From positions 434,001-498,000 of the forward strand of contig NW_026570279.1 in NCBI RefSeq assembly GCF_019649055.1: a stretch of DNA of 64,000 nt. The letters run 5' to 3'. Shown piece by piece: positions 1-10,056 of the stretch. The notes below the pieces were generated by a model. It ran no database searches. It saw only the letters and a list, made by a program, of their open reading frames with translations, and was not told the DNA's origin. A program made the translations under genes and the position numbers. Each line of letters begins with the position of its first letter. The first letter of the stretch is position 1. The DNA comes from Paramacrobiotus metropolitanus (taxonomy: Eukaryota > Tardigrada > Eutardigrada > Parachela > Macrobiotidae).

Positions 1-729
1 TGTCAGAGATATGTTTTTACCCCTATTTCGCGTGTTGGAATGTTGAATTCGCCTTTGTGTTTTTGAACGCTTTCGTCGAATGTATAAAAAAACTGGATAC
101 TGAGTTATAACAATAAATACTAGAACGATTATCAGGGCTTCGTCGAAATAAAGCCAAGCGCGCTGTGTCGACGACGTTTTGAAGTTCAACACGCAGCGTG
201 CTATCGTTTCCGGTTGTCTGTAGAGCAGCGCATCAAATATAACCCCAGGTACGATAGTCAAATGAGCAACTGAAAAGCAGAGCACGCTTAATGCAATGGC
301 GACCCGTGTGTTGTGGTGTTGCCGATATTGCAACGGAAATATTACCGCGCAAAAGCGGCTAACAGCAACAACTGTGTGCGAAAAAAAATGGCACATTGGC
401 AGGACATTCCCGAGATAAATGCGAACTGTGCACAAATCCGATCCCCAGCACCACTTGGGATATAAGTGGTTGACCATTTCCAGTGGTCCAAAAAACAGAG
501 CATACAAAAAGTTGTAGCCAAGGAGCACAAAAATATAGACATGAAAATCCTTAAGCAGACGAATTTTATTGAAGTAATTGACCAGTACAACTCCATTCAG
601 CGCAAAGGTTAGGAAAAAAATACATAATAACGACATATTGTCGGATGTCCATGTTAGCCGATTGGCAACTGCGCCGCAGATTTCAGTATTATTTTTTGAA
701 ACAGAGCTGTTGTTCGTCATCCCACTCAT
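1..729 (-). CDS. Class A (rhodopsin-like) GPCR, 3' end cut by window edge
   Basis: The minus strand is open from an ATG at 729 to base 1 with no stop, giving 243 residues of a seven-transmembrane receptor at the plasma membrane. The N-terminus carries two N-glycosylation sequons (NNSS, NNT). TM1 (FFLTFALNGVVLV), TM2 (YIFVLLGYNFLYALF), an ECL1 tryptophan, TM3, TM4 and TM5 follow in order. The TM3 DRY motif is replaced by SRF in VVAVSRFCAVIFPLQY. A basic third intracellular loop (RRKRSKTQRRIQ) starts just before the window edge, so TM6, TM7 and the stop lie outside. No intron is needed in the part seen. The ligand cannot be inferred. It is unlike the other receptors here in its SRF motif, so it looks like a separate subfamily. 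Confidence 0.8.
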   Translation of the reverse strand, partial: MSGMTNNSSVSKNNTEICGAVANRLTWTSDNMSLLCIFFLTFALNGVVLVNYFNKIRLLKDFHVYIFVLLGYNFLYALFFGPLEMVNHLYPKWCWGSDLCTVRIYLGNVLPMCHFFSHTVVAVSRFCAVIFPLQYRQHHNTRVAIALSVLCFSVAHLTIVPGVIFDALLYRQPETIARCVLNFKTSSTQRAWLYFDEALIIVLVFIVITQYPVFLYIRRKRSKTQRRIQHSNTRNRGKNISLT

Positions 730-1601
730 GATGAAGGAACAGAAGTGCCACACCGATTGTGCAGTGGAAAGCTACAACCATCAATTCGTCAGAAAAATTT
801 GGAACTTGAGCGCTCTCTTAGGAGTGCAGACGAGAACATTAACAGGACAACAAACGAATCGATTAAATGCGATAACGTGGTTCTTTCCCTATGCTCTTAA
901 CCCAAATTTTTTCCTGATGGTCGTTAGGTCACAAAATTCTCATCATCGACGCAATGCAGCGCCTGTAATTTAAATAACCAATCAGCAGCAACTGTTATTC
1001 ACGCTACATTGGAAACATAGGATCACGAGCTGCGACTATGTTTCACGTCAACAAACAGGCGATGATCGAAACATGAGAGATGGCAATGATATCAGATGGT
1101 GAAAATCCTGTGATAATGATACATGGTATCATTTCTTGACCGAAATTATCGAATTACTTCGGTGTATTTAGATTATCGAAAATAATTGATTTACTTGGGT
1201 GAAATTATCGAATTACTTGTACTTTGGTAGCGTGTGAGTTGCTATTCAACTTGATACTGGATTAAAAGAAATCATGCCATTTGTTACGCAAGCACTGCTT
1301 TGTTGCCTTGATACTGGATTCCCGGTTTATTGTCATTTTCGATAATACATGTCAATAAGTGGTTAGCGAAACTGGACGTACGGAATATGCGATCAATTTT
1401 TGCTCGTCCCCTTGTAATTTTGATGCAGAAGGCATACCCTCCTCAGAAACGGGTGACGGCTGGGATGATATAAGGACTGCTGAGATCTATATTTTTACAA
1501 CCACATAATACGTATTCACGCCATTCTTCATGTTCTCGCTCTCCAAACTGACCCAGACTCTTTTCATTATGAAGGAGGGAATAGTACGATAGAATAATAT
1601 T
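730..1601. other. Intergenic, no gene seen
   Basis: AT-rich spacer. The motif gaaattatcgaattactt occurs at about 1141 and 1201 as a small direct repeat, and ttgatactggatt occurs at about 1251 and 1309. No supported coding exon was found. Confidence 0.5.
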
Positions 1602-1872
1602 GTGCTGTCACCATTCCTTTTCTTCTTGATTTGTCATAAAAAATGACTTTTTTTAAATGTTTTTAATAAAAAATTTAAAATTAAAATTACCATAAAATAC
1701 CCCAAATTACCATAAAATACGAGAGAAATTTTTGTTTTATTGAGATACGGAGCAGGTAGCGCGAATACTTAAAATGTATTTTCATTGGCAATGGTCAGGT
1801 GGGCGCGGCCGAACACCAATTTGGGGTACGCGCTCTACGCAGCTATCGTACGCATGATTTACTGAATCATAC
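1602..1872 (+). repeat. 271-bp direct repeat, left copy
   Basis: This 271-bp block is repeated in the same orientation at 4513-4783 with only a few substitutions (for example aaaaaatgac versus aagaaatgac). It starts gtgctgtcaccattcc and ends tactgaatcatac. The two copies bracket the MULE element like long terminal direct repeats. It has no coding content and no terminal inverted repeat of its own. It could be an LTR-like unit, or a pre-existing repeat duplicated around the insertion. Confidence 0.85.
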
Positions 1873-1882
1873 GGTGTCCATT

Positions 1883-1943
1883 CATTTTGGCCACCGCTCA
1901 TTTTGGCCACCATACATTTTGGCCACCATTCATTTTGGCCACC
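1883..1943 (+). repeat. 16-bp minisatellite array, left inverted end of MULE
   Basis: Four tandem units of cattttggccaccatt (last letters variable: gct, ata, att). The same unit in reverse complement forms the array at 4384-4508, so the two arrays act as inverted termini around the transposase gene. Confidence 0.85.
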
Positions 1944-2390
1944 CGTATCCAGTAATTATGTACTCAGTATACCAATATTAACTCGTCAATAGGTGTATGC
2001 CGCCGCTGTATTATGCTTTTTCTGTTGGTTATTATGAACTGATATTGTTAAGTGTTATGAAACTTACGTTGCTGCACCGTATTATATACTGTATGGCAAA
2101 TAAGCGCATTAAGTACAGTGCAATTTATTATCCGCAGTATTAATGCTGTACAATTATTAGGCGATTCGAATTTAAAACGGGTTAATAAGTTAGCTGTAAA
2201 CAGTTAAAGGCGCCGGATGACAGTTGAGTTCGATTTCGATGCTGTACATCAGTCTACGTGATCGCCGTGATAAGTGATTCGAACCGACTCGACCGTTCAG
2301 TTTATAATTATTAACTGCACTGCAAAAAAACTGAAGAGAAAAAACGTTCTCTAATTTCTGCATTTATTGTAATACTTATCTGCAAAAACA

Positions 2391-4025
2391 ATGGCCGAAG
2401 TAACATTTTCTGTTACCAACCGTAAAGGGAAAGTTTTGGTCCATAAAGGGTACGAATATATCGAAGCGTGGAAGCGTGCTGATGTTAAAACGGAGCAGTG
2501 TCAAACCTGGCGTTGCAGAGATAAGACTCGTTGTAAAGCCCGTCTGTTCTATGTGAATGGCAAAGCCACTGAGCGCGACCATCATTCCCACGCTCCCGAC
2601 GTTGTGAAGGTCAACGCGAACTCTGCAAGGCAAGTCCTGAAAGCCCGTGCAGCCACAACACTGGAAAGACCTCGCCAGATAATTGATGAAGTTCGCGCTG
2701 ATATCCCGCTGACTGTGGCTGTTCAAATGACATCCTACGATGCCCTTGCGCAAACCATTGTGCGCCAGAGAAAAGCTGCAGGTGTACCTGGGACACGCGT
2801 AAACACCCTGGCTGATATTGATGGCAGTTATTTTTTGAAAGAAAATGCGCGTGGGGAGTCGATATTAATTGCCGATACTGGACGGGAAGATGAGCACCGA
2901 ATTATTGTTTTTGGTGATCCCAAATGCTTTGATAATCTTGCAAAGTCTGCTGTCTGGTTAAGTGATGGACCGTTCAGCGTGAGCCCGCCTATCTTTACGC
3001 AGCTTTACACTGTTCACGGCAATGTATACGGATCAACGGCTCCTCTTGTCTATGGATTACTACCAAATAAATGCGAACTCACATATCGCCGTTTTTTCGA
3101 AATCATTCGTGACCAGTTGGTGGGAAAAGGTGGACAGGGAACGTTCGGTCCTGAATATATGATCATGGATTTTGAACAGTCGTCGATTATTGCATTTCGG
3201 ACGGTTTTCCCAAATTCAAAATTACGAGGTATAAGTGGCAAACATATTAATAAATACGAGGATACTTATTGTTGCTTTAAGTTATAGACAGTCATAAAAA
3301 TGCTGCTTAATTTAAATTTACTATCGTGCACAAAAATGTAATAATGAATTATTAATAAAAGCGCAACCGCATTAGCACTGAATTAATTTGCAGGTTGCAA
3401 CTTTCATTTTGGGCAGAACGTGTACCGAAAACTCGTCAATTTGGGACTGGGACCTGCTTATGCAACTGACCCTGAATTTAGCCTGTCTTGTCGCATGTTA
3501 TTTGCCCTGGCATTTGTTCCGGTGAAAGATGTTCAACGCGTTCTGGCAGAGCTGTTAAAGATACCAGAATTTCCGTTCAAGCAAGGCGATCCTTTCATTG
3601 ATTACTTACGAACAACATACATTGGGCATACCGCATTTGTAATTCCATCGAACAGATGCATCGTCACTAAACCATTGTTTCCAGTTGAATTCTGGAGCTG
3701 TTGGGATAGACTGGAAGACGATGTGCATCGCACTACCAACCGCCTCGAAGCGTGGCATCGCACATTTTCGGATGCTGTGAATAAGGACCATCCTGGCATA
3801 TATGCTTTACATGACCTTCTGGCACGGGAAATTGTCCACCAGCAAACAGAAGTTGCGCTGCGAATGGCAGGTGCTGCACCAAAGCAGAAGAAAAAGTATG
3901 TCGAGGTCACCAAACGACTTAAGAATGTCGCTTCGAGCTACGGACAAATGGACAGTGCGGACTACTTGAGATCGGTGGCTTCAAACCTGGAAATACTGCT
4001 AGGAAAACGGGATGAACCATTGTAA
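2391..4025 (+). CDS. MULE transposase with FLYWCH zinc finger (two exons)
   Basis: Joined as 2391-3228 and 3394-4025 (165-bp intron, CGAG/gtataagt to tttgcag/GTTGC, phase 1), giving 489 residues. Residues 1 to about 65 form a FLYWCH-type zinc finger (WRC-x4-C and H-x-H). The Mutator-like DDE domain follows: DGPFSVSPPIFTQLYTVHGN holds the first catalytic Asp (D192), MIMDFEQS the second (D260). The splice creates the diagnostic GCNFHFGQN motif (CxxH, residues 280-288), which strongly supports the join. A candidate third acidic residue is E398 in TNRLEAWHR; its assignment is less certain. Length is short but within the range of FLYWCH-type MULE proteins. No internal stop or frameshift was seen. 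The protein would act in the nucleus, cutting and joining element ends. It lies between inverted minisatellite arrays, consistent with a self-contained transposon. Confidence 0.85.
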
Positions 4026-4383
4026 CCTTTGCTGTGCGATTTATTGTATATTTTGCTACTTAAACTTATTGCTGTCTTTAAGTTCCCTTTTCTTTGCATT
4101 ACACGCATATAACTCATACGTATATCTGTACCGCGGGTATATGTTATATGTGTAGTGTTTATAATTTCTACTTTCTCTTTCTGTTAGTTTCGTTTGTTCC
4201 CTGCTCTTTTTACTGCTAATTAAGCTATGTACAATTTGTACATGAAAACTGATTACGTGAATACAACTTATCACGAATGTTCAATTTTCTTAATGTCATT
4301 ATAATGCAATTAATTACAATACGTACTAAAAACCTGTAAAAATAAACCGTACCAAATTAAACATCGAAGAAGCCAAGCCGATG
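4026..4383. other. MULE 3' region, non-coding
   Basis: AT-rich stretch between the transposase stop and the right-hand array. aataaa at about 4341 could serve as poly(A) signal. No further gene was seen. Confidence 0.4.
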
Positions 4384-4508
4384 CTGGCCAAAATTATCAG
4401 TGGCCAAAATGAATGGTGGCCAAAATGTATGGTGGCCAAAATGAATGGTGGCCAAAATGAATGGTGGCCAAAATGAATGGTGGCCAAAATGAATGGTGGC
4501 CAAAATGA
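4384..4508 (-). repeat. 16-bp minisatellite array, right inverted end of MULE
   Basis: About eight tandem units of ggtggccaaaatgaat, the reverse complement of the unit at 1883-1943. The array is followed directly by the second 271-bp direct repeat. Confidence 0.85.
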
Positions 4509-4512
4509 TAGG

Positions 4513-4783
4513 GTGCTGTCACCATTCCTTTTCTTCTTGATTTGTCATAAGAAATGACTTTTTTTGAATGTTTTTAATAAAAAATTTAAAATTAAAATTA
4601 CCATAAAATACCCCAAATTACCATAAAATACGAGAGAAATTTTTGTTTTATTAAGATACGGAGCAGGTAGCGCGAATACTTAAAATGTATTTTCATTGGC
4701 AATGGTCAGGTGGGCGCGGCCGAACACCAATTTGGGGTACGCGCTCTACGCAGCTATCGTACGCATGATTTACTGAATCATAC
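4513..4783 (+). repeat. 271-bp direct repeat, right copy
   Basis: Same length and near-identical to 1602-1872. It is followed by a near-palindromic extension (atgatttactgaatcat next to atgatttagtaaatcat) absent from the left copy. Confidence 0.85.
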
Positions 4784-4811
4784 TATGATTTAGTAAATCA
4801 TCATAATTCTA

Positions 4812-6630
4812 CAGCCCTGCCAAGCCAAGTTGGGGAAGTTGCATAAAATAAATTATAAATATTCCCGTACGCCATTTTGTTTTCGTTTCTTCACTTTTCT
4901 AGTGTAACTTTTTCTTGCGAATCTAACAGTGTCAAATTTTTAATCATTTGACTCGACAGCAAGGGGCCAGGCGGAATATAAGAGGCGGGGGTGAAGGTAG
5001 TTTTTCGGGGGCTTAGAACTAGACCGATTCAAAATGTCCCAACAAATATTCTTGCGCGAGCCATTTTGAAAACTGTTGAGTGACCCAGAAGGTATCGTTC
5101 AAGGGTCGGCAATGGGGACTTGCGCCATCAGTGCTCGAAGTGACCTCGGAACAAGATGCATTTCCCATAGACTTGTATGTTAAAAAGTACCTACAGGGGA
5201 ATGCGGTTGCCTGGAGCACCGATCCCATTAGGGAAGATTTTATTGTTTAAACTGAAGGTAGGGAAGGACCCTTAGAAAATACAGCTCACACCTCACAGTT
5301 CTCAATGTCCACCAATTTTTAAATTTTTGTTGAAGGTACATGATTATTTCGTACTAAGCAGTGAGATTTTTGCACAAAAAATGAAATTAGAAATTCGGCT
5401 CGCATTCCTTGTACATCAGCTTTTTGCATAGAAACAAAATTACCTAAGGTGGTCCAGGATAAGAACTATCTTGCAAGAATAAATTAAAAATATTAGACTT
5501 AACTGGTAGAAGCAGAGGAATTTTCGTAACTGCCCGAACTTGGCGTAGCACCCCTGTAATTTAAAAATTATTCTTGTGTGCCTTCTGCTGCTTCTTTTTT
5601 AACGTTCCTGGTGTAACTTTTTATTGCGGATTCAAAATACTAAAACCAAGAAGTTCTTATGTTTACATAAGCAGCCAAGCGGGAACTATGGGAGGGGGCA
5701 GTAGTCAGTCTTGAAGTTCTTATAACTCACCTCATGAAAAATTCACTAACCAATATTTTTTCATGGGATTTTTTTTCATGGGACCCACAAGGTATGTTTT
5801 GCAAGTTTGCAAGCAAAACAATCCCGCGCGATTGGTGCTTCAGTTGACCGCGGAAGATGGTTCATCTCCCATAGACTACTTTGTTAAAGAGCACGTACCT
5901 CCCGAAGCATAAGGTTGCCTAGCGCACAGATCAAGGCTGCCCTGAATTCATATTTTTCATGGATGAGATATAGGACACGTCAGATGATTCTAACATGTCG
6001 ACTAATGTCTTTGACATTGGTCGGAAGTTGCAAGTGCGTCAAGGTATGAACAAAATCAACAAAGCGATGATGTAGACCGAAAAGTTGTGCCTGCTCTTCG
6101 AAGATTTTGAAACAAAATGAACCATGCAAATTCTGTGTATGAAAACGTTTAGACTGACACTCAATATATTGCCAACAAAATTTATCAAAAGCAGTTACAT
6201 ATGATTTCCCATAACCATACGGCAAGCATGCAAGGAAGGTCATCGCCCATTTCCACAGTGCCCACAGTCATCCTGCAAAACTCACACAGGCGTGGAAGGA
6301 ATGGACTCCCTCATAATCCATGAGAGGATTCACTGCCAAACTATTAAAACCTGTCATCTTGGGAATCTGGAACCAACCAAACTGAAGAGCGAATTTTAAT
6401 TGTGAGGATGGGTTTTAAAGCAATTGGGTTGAGCCGCTTTTCTTAGCTACACTGTTGCAGTTTTTATCCCATTATAATTCGAAACACGCTTCCGGTTCGG
6501 AAATCTCGAGCGCAGAAGATGTTGGACGTATGCACTGATAATGTTAAAAATGATACAATATGTTTTTGATAACGAGTGACCTATGGTAAATCCTGGAAAA
6601 AAACTGCCTTAACTTGGCTTGCCAGGGCTG
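4812..6630. mobile_element. Putative DNA transposon with 20-bp terminal inverted repeats
   Basis: The left end cagccctgccaagccaagtt (4812-4831) matches the reverse complement of the right end (6611-6630) at 19 of 20 positions, enclosing about 1.8 kb. Inside, two diverged copies of a block (about 4860-5250 and 5570-5950, roughly 700 bp apart) share cccatagac, tgttaaa and ggttgcct words in the same order. A helicase-like relic lies at 5980-6243. I could not identify a target-site duplication, so the superfamily is unknown. Confidence 0.55.
5980..6243 (-). pseudogene. Possible helicase P-loop relic (RecQ-like)
   Basis: An 87-residue open frame starts MTFLACLPYGYGKSYV, which resembles the Walker A segment of RecQ/DEAD-type helicases (usually LPTGYGKS). 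Only this motif supports the call. No DEAD/DEAH box or later helicase motif follows before the stop. It lies inside the inverted-repeat element 4812-6630 and may be a fragment of captured or element-encoded helicase. It could equally be a chance open frame with a P-loop-like string. Confidence 0.25.
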
Positions 6631-6639
6631 CATTTCCGT

Positions 6640-7927
6640 TTTGCCAGCGTAATTATATTTCACGAGCCTAGCGATCGTTACCCGTTATCACTGGAGATTT
6701 GCTTTCATTCTAATTTAAATAGGTAATTGGGTTGCTAATATGAACATCCTAGGAAACCTCGTCAGTTATCAAGCTCTAAAATACGTCGAATTTAGCAGCC
6801 AACATTCTGTAACAGTAAAAGCTTAATGCATATTAAGGGTAAATGCTTAATATTAATACTATAAGTGACAACCTGAAGTGAACATTTTATACCGCCAAGC
6901 CCTACACGAAGCGAAAAACGCGTTACAGTTCTCAACGTTATGCATGGAGAATGCGTTACTACTGTATATTTTACTGGCGAAGCAGATACTCGAGTAGGAG
7001 TAGTTATATGAATACTAACTACGACAAGGGTCGGTCGGCCTACATCCTGGTTCTCGGCCTCCCCATCAGACACGTTAGGGTAGTCCGCTGTCAGGGAGTG
7101 GGTCGCCCTAGCCAGCGGCGGTGTTGTCGCACTCACCCCAAGCGGCTGAAGTGGCCCAGCCTCCGACGTTTCCTCATCACTGCTAAAATGCCGCATCCAT
7201 GACGGCGTCTTAGCCTATAAGCTGTTTTATAGAGTCTTATGGTTTGAATTTGTTTGTTAGAATTCTTCAACTGCCTAAGGGGCAGGGTGTAAAACCTGGC
7301 ACTGGTGCCTGCCAAATAGCTTTGCCAGTGGCATGGCAAGCGATAAAACCTGGAGCATTTGTCTTCTGGAGGAAGTCAACACAGCGCGCCTGCTTGCCCA
7401 GTCCAGGCCGGCATCTGTTCGAACGCCTTGCCGTCCGCTCACATCGGTAATATACTAGCGCGACGACGAGCTGAAGATCAGCATCGGCGGCATCGAGCTG
7501 AAGATCGGCATCGGCCCCCGTCTCGGTGCTACGATCTGTTAACCCCACGACTGCGCCAAGTGCCACAAACCTGTTGGTGGTTACGGGCACCACGGGCTGT
7601 CATGTACCTTTTCAGCCGGGCGGCATCCGCGTCACGGCGCGTTCAACAGCATTGTCCGCAAAGCCTTTGTATCCGCCGGTGTGCCTGCGAAACTGGAGCA
7701 GCGGGGCACGTCTCACACCAATGAACGCCGCCTTGATGGCTGCACGACTTTTGCATGGAAACGCGGATTATGCCTCGCTTGGGACGTGACCTGTGTACTG
7801 TGTAGACACTGTTGCGCTTTTGCATGTCAAGGACACTTCCACCACAGCCGGAACGGCCGCCATGCAGGCAGTGTTGTTATTTCTCTGTTTGTTGTTATTG
7901 TTGAGATGATTTCTCAGTCATGTTATT
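6640..7927. other. GC-rich stretch with ORFs on both strands, no gene assigned
   Basis: From about 6900 to 7900 base composition rises and both strands hold several overlapping frames of 60-134 codons. None matches a family I recognise and none dominates. A frame at 6951-7196 (minus) begins acidic and Ser-rich (RHFSSDEETSEAG) and then loses that character near 6965. A short repeat gagctgaagatcngcatcgg occurs twice at about 7468 and 7496. This may be decayed transposon coding sequence. I do not call a gene. Confidence 0.3.
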
Positions 7928-8396
7928 AACTGTATTGCGGTGACTCTCAAATCGCTACATCGCAGCCTCGCAGAACGGTCCAAAAGCCATAAAAATGGCA
8001 AGCGGTCTGAATCAGACCCATTCCTCCCTGCAAACCGTCTTCTGCGACGATCCTGCAGCACGGTCCAAATCGCCTTTTTCAACCGGTAGGTATTCGTGTC
8101 CTGCAGCTCCCTGCTCCCTTTCAAAAAAGACACAGGGAAGGGCAGGTGTCCTGCAGCTCCCTTCTCCCTTTCAAAAAAGTCACAGAGAAGGGCAGGCCAG
8201 CTACCCTTCGCTCTACACGCGCTTTTAGCGGTTATTGTACATCAAATCTGTTGGTGCTGATGTGCTAAACGCCTGCTACGTACTTTGTATATTCGCAAGC
8301 TTCTTTCAAAACGCAGCCTTTTCGGATCAGCCGGGTGAGAGCTGAGATGTAGCGGTATGCTGAGATGTAGCGTTCCGAGAGTCACCGCAATACAGT
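7928..8396. mobile_element. Non-autonomous inverted-repeat element (MITE-like, 469 bp)
   Basis: The left end (7928-7961) and right end (8363-8396) are 34-bp inverted repeats, with a perfect core ctgtattgcggtgactctc and matching cgctacatc. No protein is encoded. A direct repeat of the outer right end (caccgcaatacagttgcac) follows immediately, and atgctgagatgtagcg is duplicated just inside, showing local slippage. Confidence 0.65.
8096..8195 (+). repeat. Two-copy 50-bp tandem repeat
   Basis: Copies at 8096-8145 and 8146-8195 share cctgcagctccct and ctccctttcaaaaaag with a few substitutions. They lie inside the 7928-8396 element. Confidence 0.8.
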
Positions 8397-9140
8397 TGCA
8401 CCGCAATACAGTTGCACAAGTATGCATCTACCGTACGCATACTTGTGCTTAAAAAGAAAACCTGTGTTACACTTCATATTGTTAGCATTTTGTCTCGAAG
8501 TTTCAGAATCTACGTTATGAAAAACACGATAGCCATTTTCTCACAATATCTGCATCAGTATTTTCCCACGTGCAGTTTATGGCGCTCTTGATAGTTAATA
8601 ACAAAGCTAACATCACCACTTTTTTAAACCTACCGGTGCGCGGAAACTTTCCAGTTCAGCTTTTGTCTTTCGGCACTTAAGTACACTTCTGCTGTTGCTG
8701 GAGTGCACTGCCTCCTTGGTTTTGTCCTTCCTCGTATTGGGATACTACGGCTCCCATTTTGTAGAAAATACGATATTAAATACAAGTTTACTATCCTGCC
8801 TGTATTTATATATATGGAACGTTTCGTACCAAAGAAAAAAACCGGAACGTTTTTTTCCGTCTTGTAGTCACTGTAGTTATCCGTAGACAATAATCACTTG
8901 CTGTACGTAAATGCACTGTTATTTCTGGCTCTTGCGAATAACTCTTGTACAGATACAAGCAGTTTGTATTGAGCATGTGATCGTATAGCTCAGTTTTTAA
9001 TTATCATATATAAATAATAATTATTATATATAGTACACCACGGTTGTTAGCCACTTTGGTTATGATCGGACCGAAAACTGATACACAGCAAATTGCTAAT
9101 ATTGGCTATAATCTACATGACTGTATGTCAGTTTTGCTGA
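8397..9140. other. Intergenic, no gene seen
   Basis: AT-rich, with a nearly pure A/T patch at about 8999-9033. No supported exon. Confidence 0.4.
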
Positions 9141-9228
9141 TAGGACTAAATGGTCGCATAGCCCCATACCCAGCATTCTGTACGCAAGCGGTGCAGTGCA
9201 CTTGTACGAAACGGATATTTTGAACTCA
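9141..9228 (+). repeat. Half copy of the 157-bp hairpin MITE
   Basis: Matches the reverse complement of about 51922-52009 with only a few mismatches (taggactaaatggtcgcat through atattttgaactca). The copy stops at the axis of the full hairpin element, so only one arm is present. Confidence 0.8.
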
Positions 9229-9800
9229 CCAGGGCACATAGGGGTCCTCGAAATTCAGAAAAATCTCATCTTTTGTAAAATGATAGTACACTACCCAAGT
9301 ATGCTTAAAAAATTTTTTTCAGCTGCTGTAATTAAGATGGGCGGGGCCAAATGCGAATCAAAAGAGTACGCAATGCCACATACATACTATGTATTGCAGT
9401 GGACAGCGCAGGCTTTATGCTTAGCATTCATTGCAGTAGGTCATTAGCATGGACTCGGGCAGCTGCCTAACACCGAGGCAAGTAAAACCCGCGTGCGGTC
9501 GTCCCTGCCACCGCTTTCAAATTGCAAATTTTCAGAATTTGGTTTACTAATTAGTAGAAGAAAACTTTTTGCATTTTTTACACTTACTGTAAACTTAACA
9601 CATGCCAGATAATAACATTTTTGAAAGTCGTCTAAATCAAAATATTTAACTGCGTGTGCTGACTTATGAACTAGTTAAATACTGTCTGACTAAATCTAAT
9701 AATAAAGTTTAAAGGAAGAAAAATACTTGTTTAAAGAATAAGTACAATTAATTAAGTACAAGTACACGAGAGTAATTAAGCACAATATAAAGATATACTT
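9229..9800. other. Intergenic or 5' flank of retroelement
   Basis: No coding support. A poly-T tract at about 9811 lies just downstream, close to the start of the retroelement. Confidence 0.35.
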
Positions 9801-10056
9801 ATGTCTTAAGTTTTTTTTTTATTTGATTTGACTATGCTGGGTTCATCTATTGCCCCCGTATGATTAATTTCCCTCATCCGTGTATGATGGGTGGCTACGG
9901 GACCTAGTCCGAAGGATTTCTTCGGAATCCCTTCGGAGGCTGTCGTGGCAGCTTGTCCCGTAGTTATCAGGCCCCCACCGTGCCGTACTCTGTAAGTTTC
10001 TTTCCTCTGGCTTCCGTACTCCCCATTCTGCCGTGAGATTTTTGTCCATAGCTGCG

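Noticed and set aside
1879-4510. CRISPR-like reading of the 16-bp repeats
   Set aside because: Units are directly adjacent with no spacers, and the arrays are inverted relative to each other around a transposase gene in eukaryotic DNA.
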